Assembly (NCBI GenBank): GCA_015487895.1
Contig: WFOW01000213.1
Location: 1-7,074 of the forward strand
DNA: 7,074 nucleotides
Origin: Gammaproteobacteria bacterium
GTDB lineage: Bacteria; Pseudomonadota; Gammaproteobacteria; S144-34
Reading direction: 5' to 3'
Shown one piece after another: positions 6,754 to 7,074 of this stretch. The stretch's first letter is position 1. Each line of letters starts with the position of its first letter. The notes beneath the pieces were generated by a model, which was not told where the DNA came from, did no database searches, and was given only the letters and a program-made list of their open reading frames with translations. The translations under genes were made by a program, and so were the position numbers.

Positions 6754-6815
6754 CCAGCTTTCAGATATCAGATATCAGATAACTGAAGGCTGGCAGCTGA
6801 CGGCTGACACCTGAA
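6753..6815. repeat. Nine-unit heptamer array (period 7, CAG then CTG cores) filling the intergenic gap
   Basis: From the last base of the oxidoreductase stop to 2 nt before the next ATG, the sequence divides into nine consecutive 7-mers. The first four (6753-6780) follow nnCAGnT and the last five (6781-6815) follow nnCTGnn. TCAGATA occurs three times in exact tandem (6761-6781), and CTGA recurs at 6783, 6797, 6804 and 6811. TCAG and CTGA are reverse complements, so the array is a tandem repeat whose two halves are inverted relative to each other; TTCAG (6760) can pair with CTGAA (6783 or 6811). It is far richer in AT than its surroundings. Function unknown. Confidence 0.75.
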
Positions 6816-6816
6816 T

Positions 6817-7026
6817 ATGGGCGACGTGGGGCGCTTCCTGGTCATTCTCGGGCTGGTGCTGGTCGTCGTGGGCCTGCTGCTGCCCTTCCTGGGCAAGCTC
6901 GGGCTCGGGCGCCTGCCGGGCGACATCGTCATCGAGCGCGACGGCTTCCGGCTCTACATCCCCCTGATGACCTCGCTCCTGGTGAGCCTGGTCCTCACCC
7001 TCGTCCTCTGGCTCATCAACCGCTGA
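6817..7026 (+). CDS. DUF2905 family small membrane protein
   Basis: A 69-residue protein with two transmembrane helices (about 7-28 and 48-67) joined by the conserved loop LGRLPGDIVIERDGF (30-44), the signature of DUF2905. The length is normal for the family, whose function is unknown. The short polar loop with PGD is the most conserved part, and the Arg/Lys pattern gives no firm topology. The start is ATG 6817. No Shine-Dalgarno sequence precedes it, because the upstream bases belong to the heptamer array, so translation may depend on coupling or on a leaderless-like mechanism. It lies 63 nt downstream of the oxidoreductase stop on the same strand, so co-transcription is possible, but a functional link is not implied. 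Confidence 0.88.
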   Translation: MGDVGRFLVILGLVLVVVGLLLPFLGKLGLGRLPGDIVIERDGFRLYIPLMTSLLVSLVLTLVLWLINR

Positions 7027-7028
7027 CC

Positions 7029-7073
7029 CGGGTCGCGGTGCACGGTCCGCGGCCGACGGTGCGCCGTGACCCG
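7029..7073 (+). terminator. Long imperfect hairpin after the DUF2905 gene, candidate terminator
   Basis: Arms at 7029-7043 and 7059-7073 pair over 15 positions, 13 Watson-Crick and two G-U, around a 15-nt loop. It starts 3 nt after the DUF2905 stop. The window ends one base beyond the stem, so a T-tract cannot be checked. It could equally be an extragenic palindromic repeat. Confidence 0.45.
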
Positions 7074-7074
7074 C

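Noticed and set aside
5364..6782. Plus-strand 472-codon frame overlapping the 3' half of the oxidoreductase
   Set aside because: It is an Arg/Ala/Pro-rich shifted frame with no motif, while the other frame carries all Fe-S and CCG cysteines through the same bases.
6753..6815. Heptamer array read as a CRISPR array or integron attC site
   Set aside because: Units are 7 nt with no spacers, unlike CRISPR repeats. It lacks the paired R and L boxes of attC, and no cas or integrase gene is present.

Overview
The window is very GC-rich and all five genes I can support lie on the + strand. The gene set points to a Gram-negative proteobacterium: an outer-membrane porin with a C-terminal Phe, a lipobox lipoprotein, a YqaA-type membrane protein, and a giant DUF3683-type FAD/Fe-S oxidoreductase. 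The last is a beta/gammaproteobacterial protein type. I favour a high-GC gammaproteobacterium (Chromatiales/Ectothiorhodospira-like), but that placement is inference.

Positions 1-286 hold no confident gene. They carry a good sigma70-type promoter (TTGCAC, 16 nt, TATAAA with an extended -10 TG), an upstream GTTGC/GCAAC inverted repeat and a perfect 8-bp leader hairpin. Together these drive a monocistronic porin gene (287-1402), closed by a textbook UUCG-tetraloop terminator (1454-1478). The porin contains a perfect 12-residue EF-hand calcium-loop motif in an AT-richer patch, which is the most unusual protein feature of the window.

The 441-nt gap 1403-1843 has no convincing gene, but it is bracketed by strong palindromes (1488-1520 and 1714-1770) and looks like a composite extragenic repeat or small non-autonomous element.

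Next comes a translationally coupled pair: an unassigned outer-membrane lipoprotein (1844-2425) and a YqaA-family inner-membrane protein whose best start is a CTG overlapping the preceding TGA (2422-2847). A short gap with a 14-bp palindrome and a TAGAAT box follows. Then comes the 1,282-residue oxidoreductase (2905-6753), which fuses DUF3683, a VAO-type FAD domain, an FAD-oxidase C-terminal domain, two 4Fe-4S clusters and two complete CCG domains. It probably oxidises a D-2-hydroxyacid and passes electrons to the respiratory chain.

The 63 nt between its stop and the next start are entirely a period-7 array of CAG/CTG-centred heptamers. A 69-residue DUF2905 membrane protein (6817-7026) follows, then a long hairpin at the window edge. 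The window shows no tRNA, rRNA, CRISPR array or transposase. I did not find a clear new multi-gene system. The best leads are the EF-hand porin, the palindrome-bounded spacer, the heptamer array and the CTG start.
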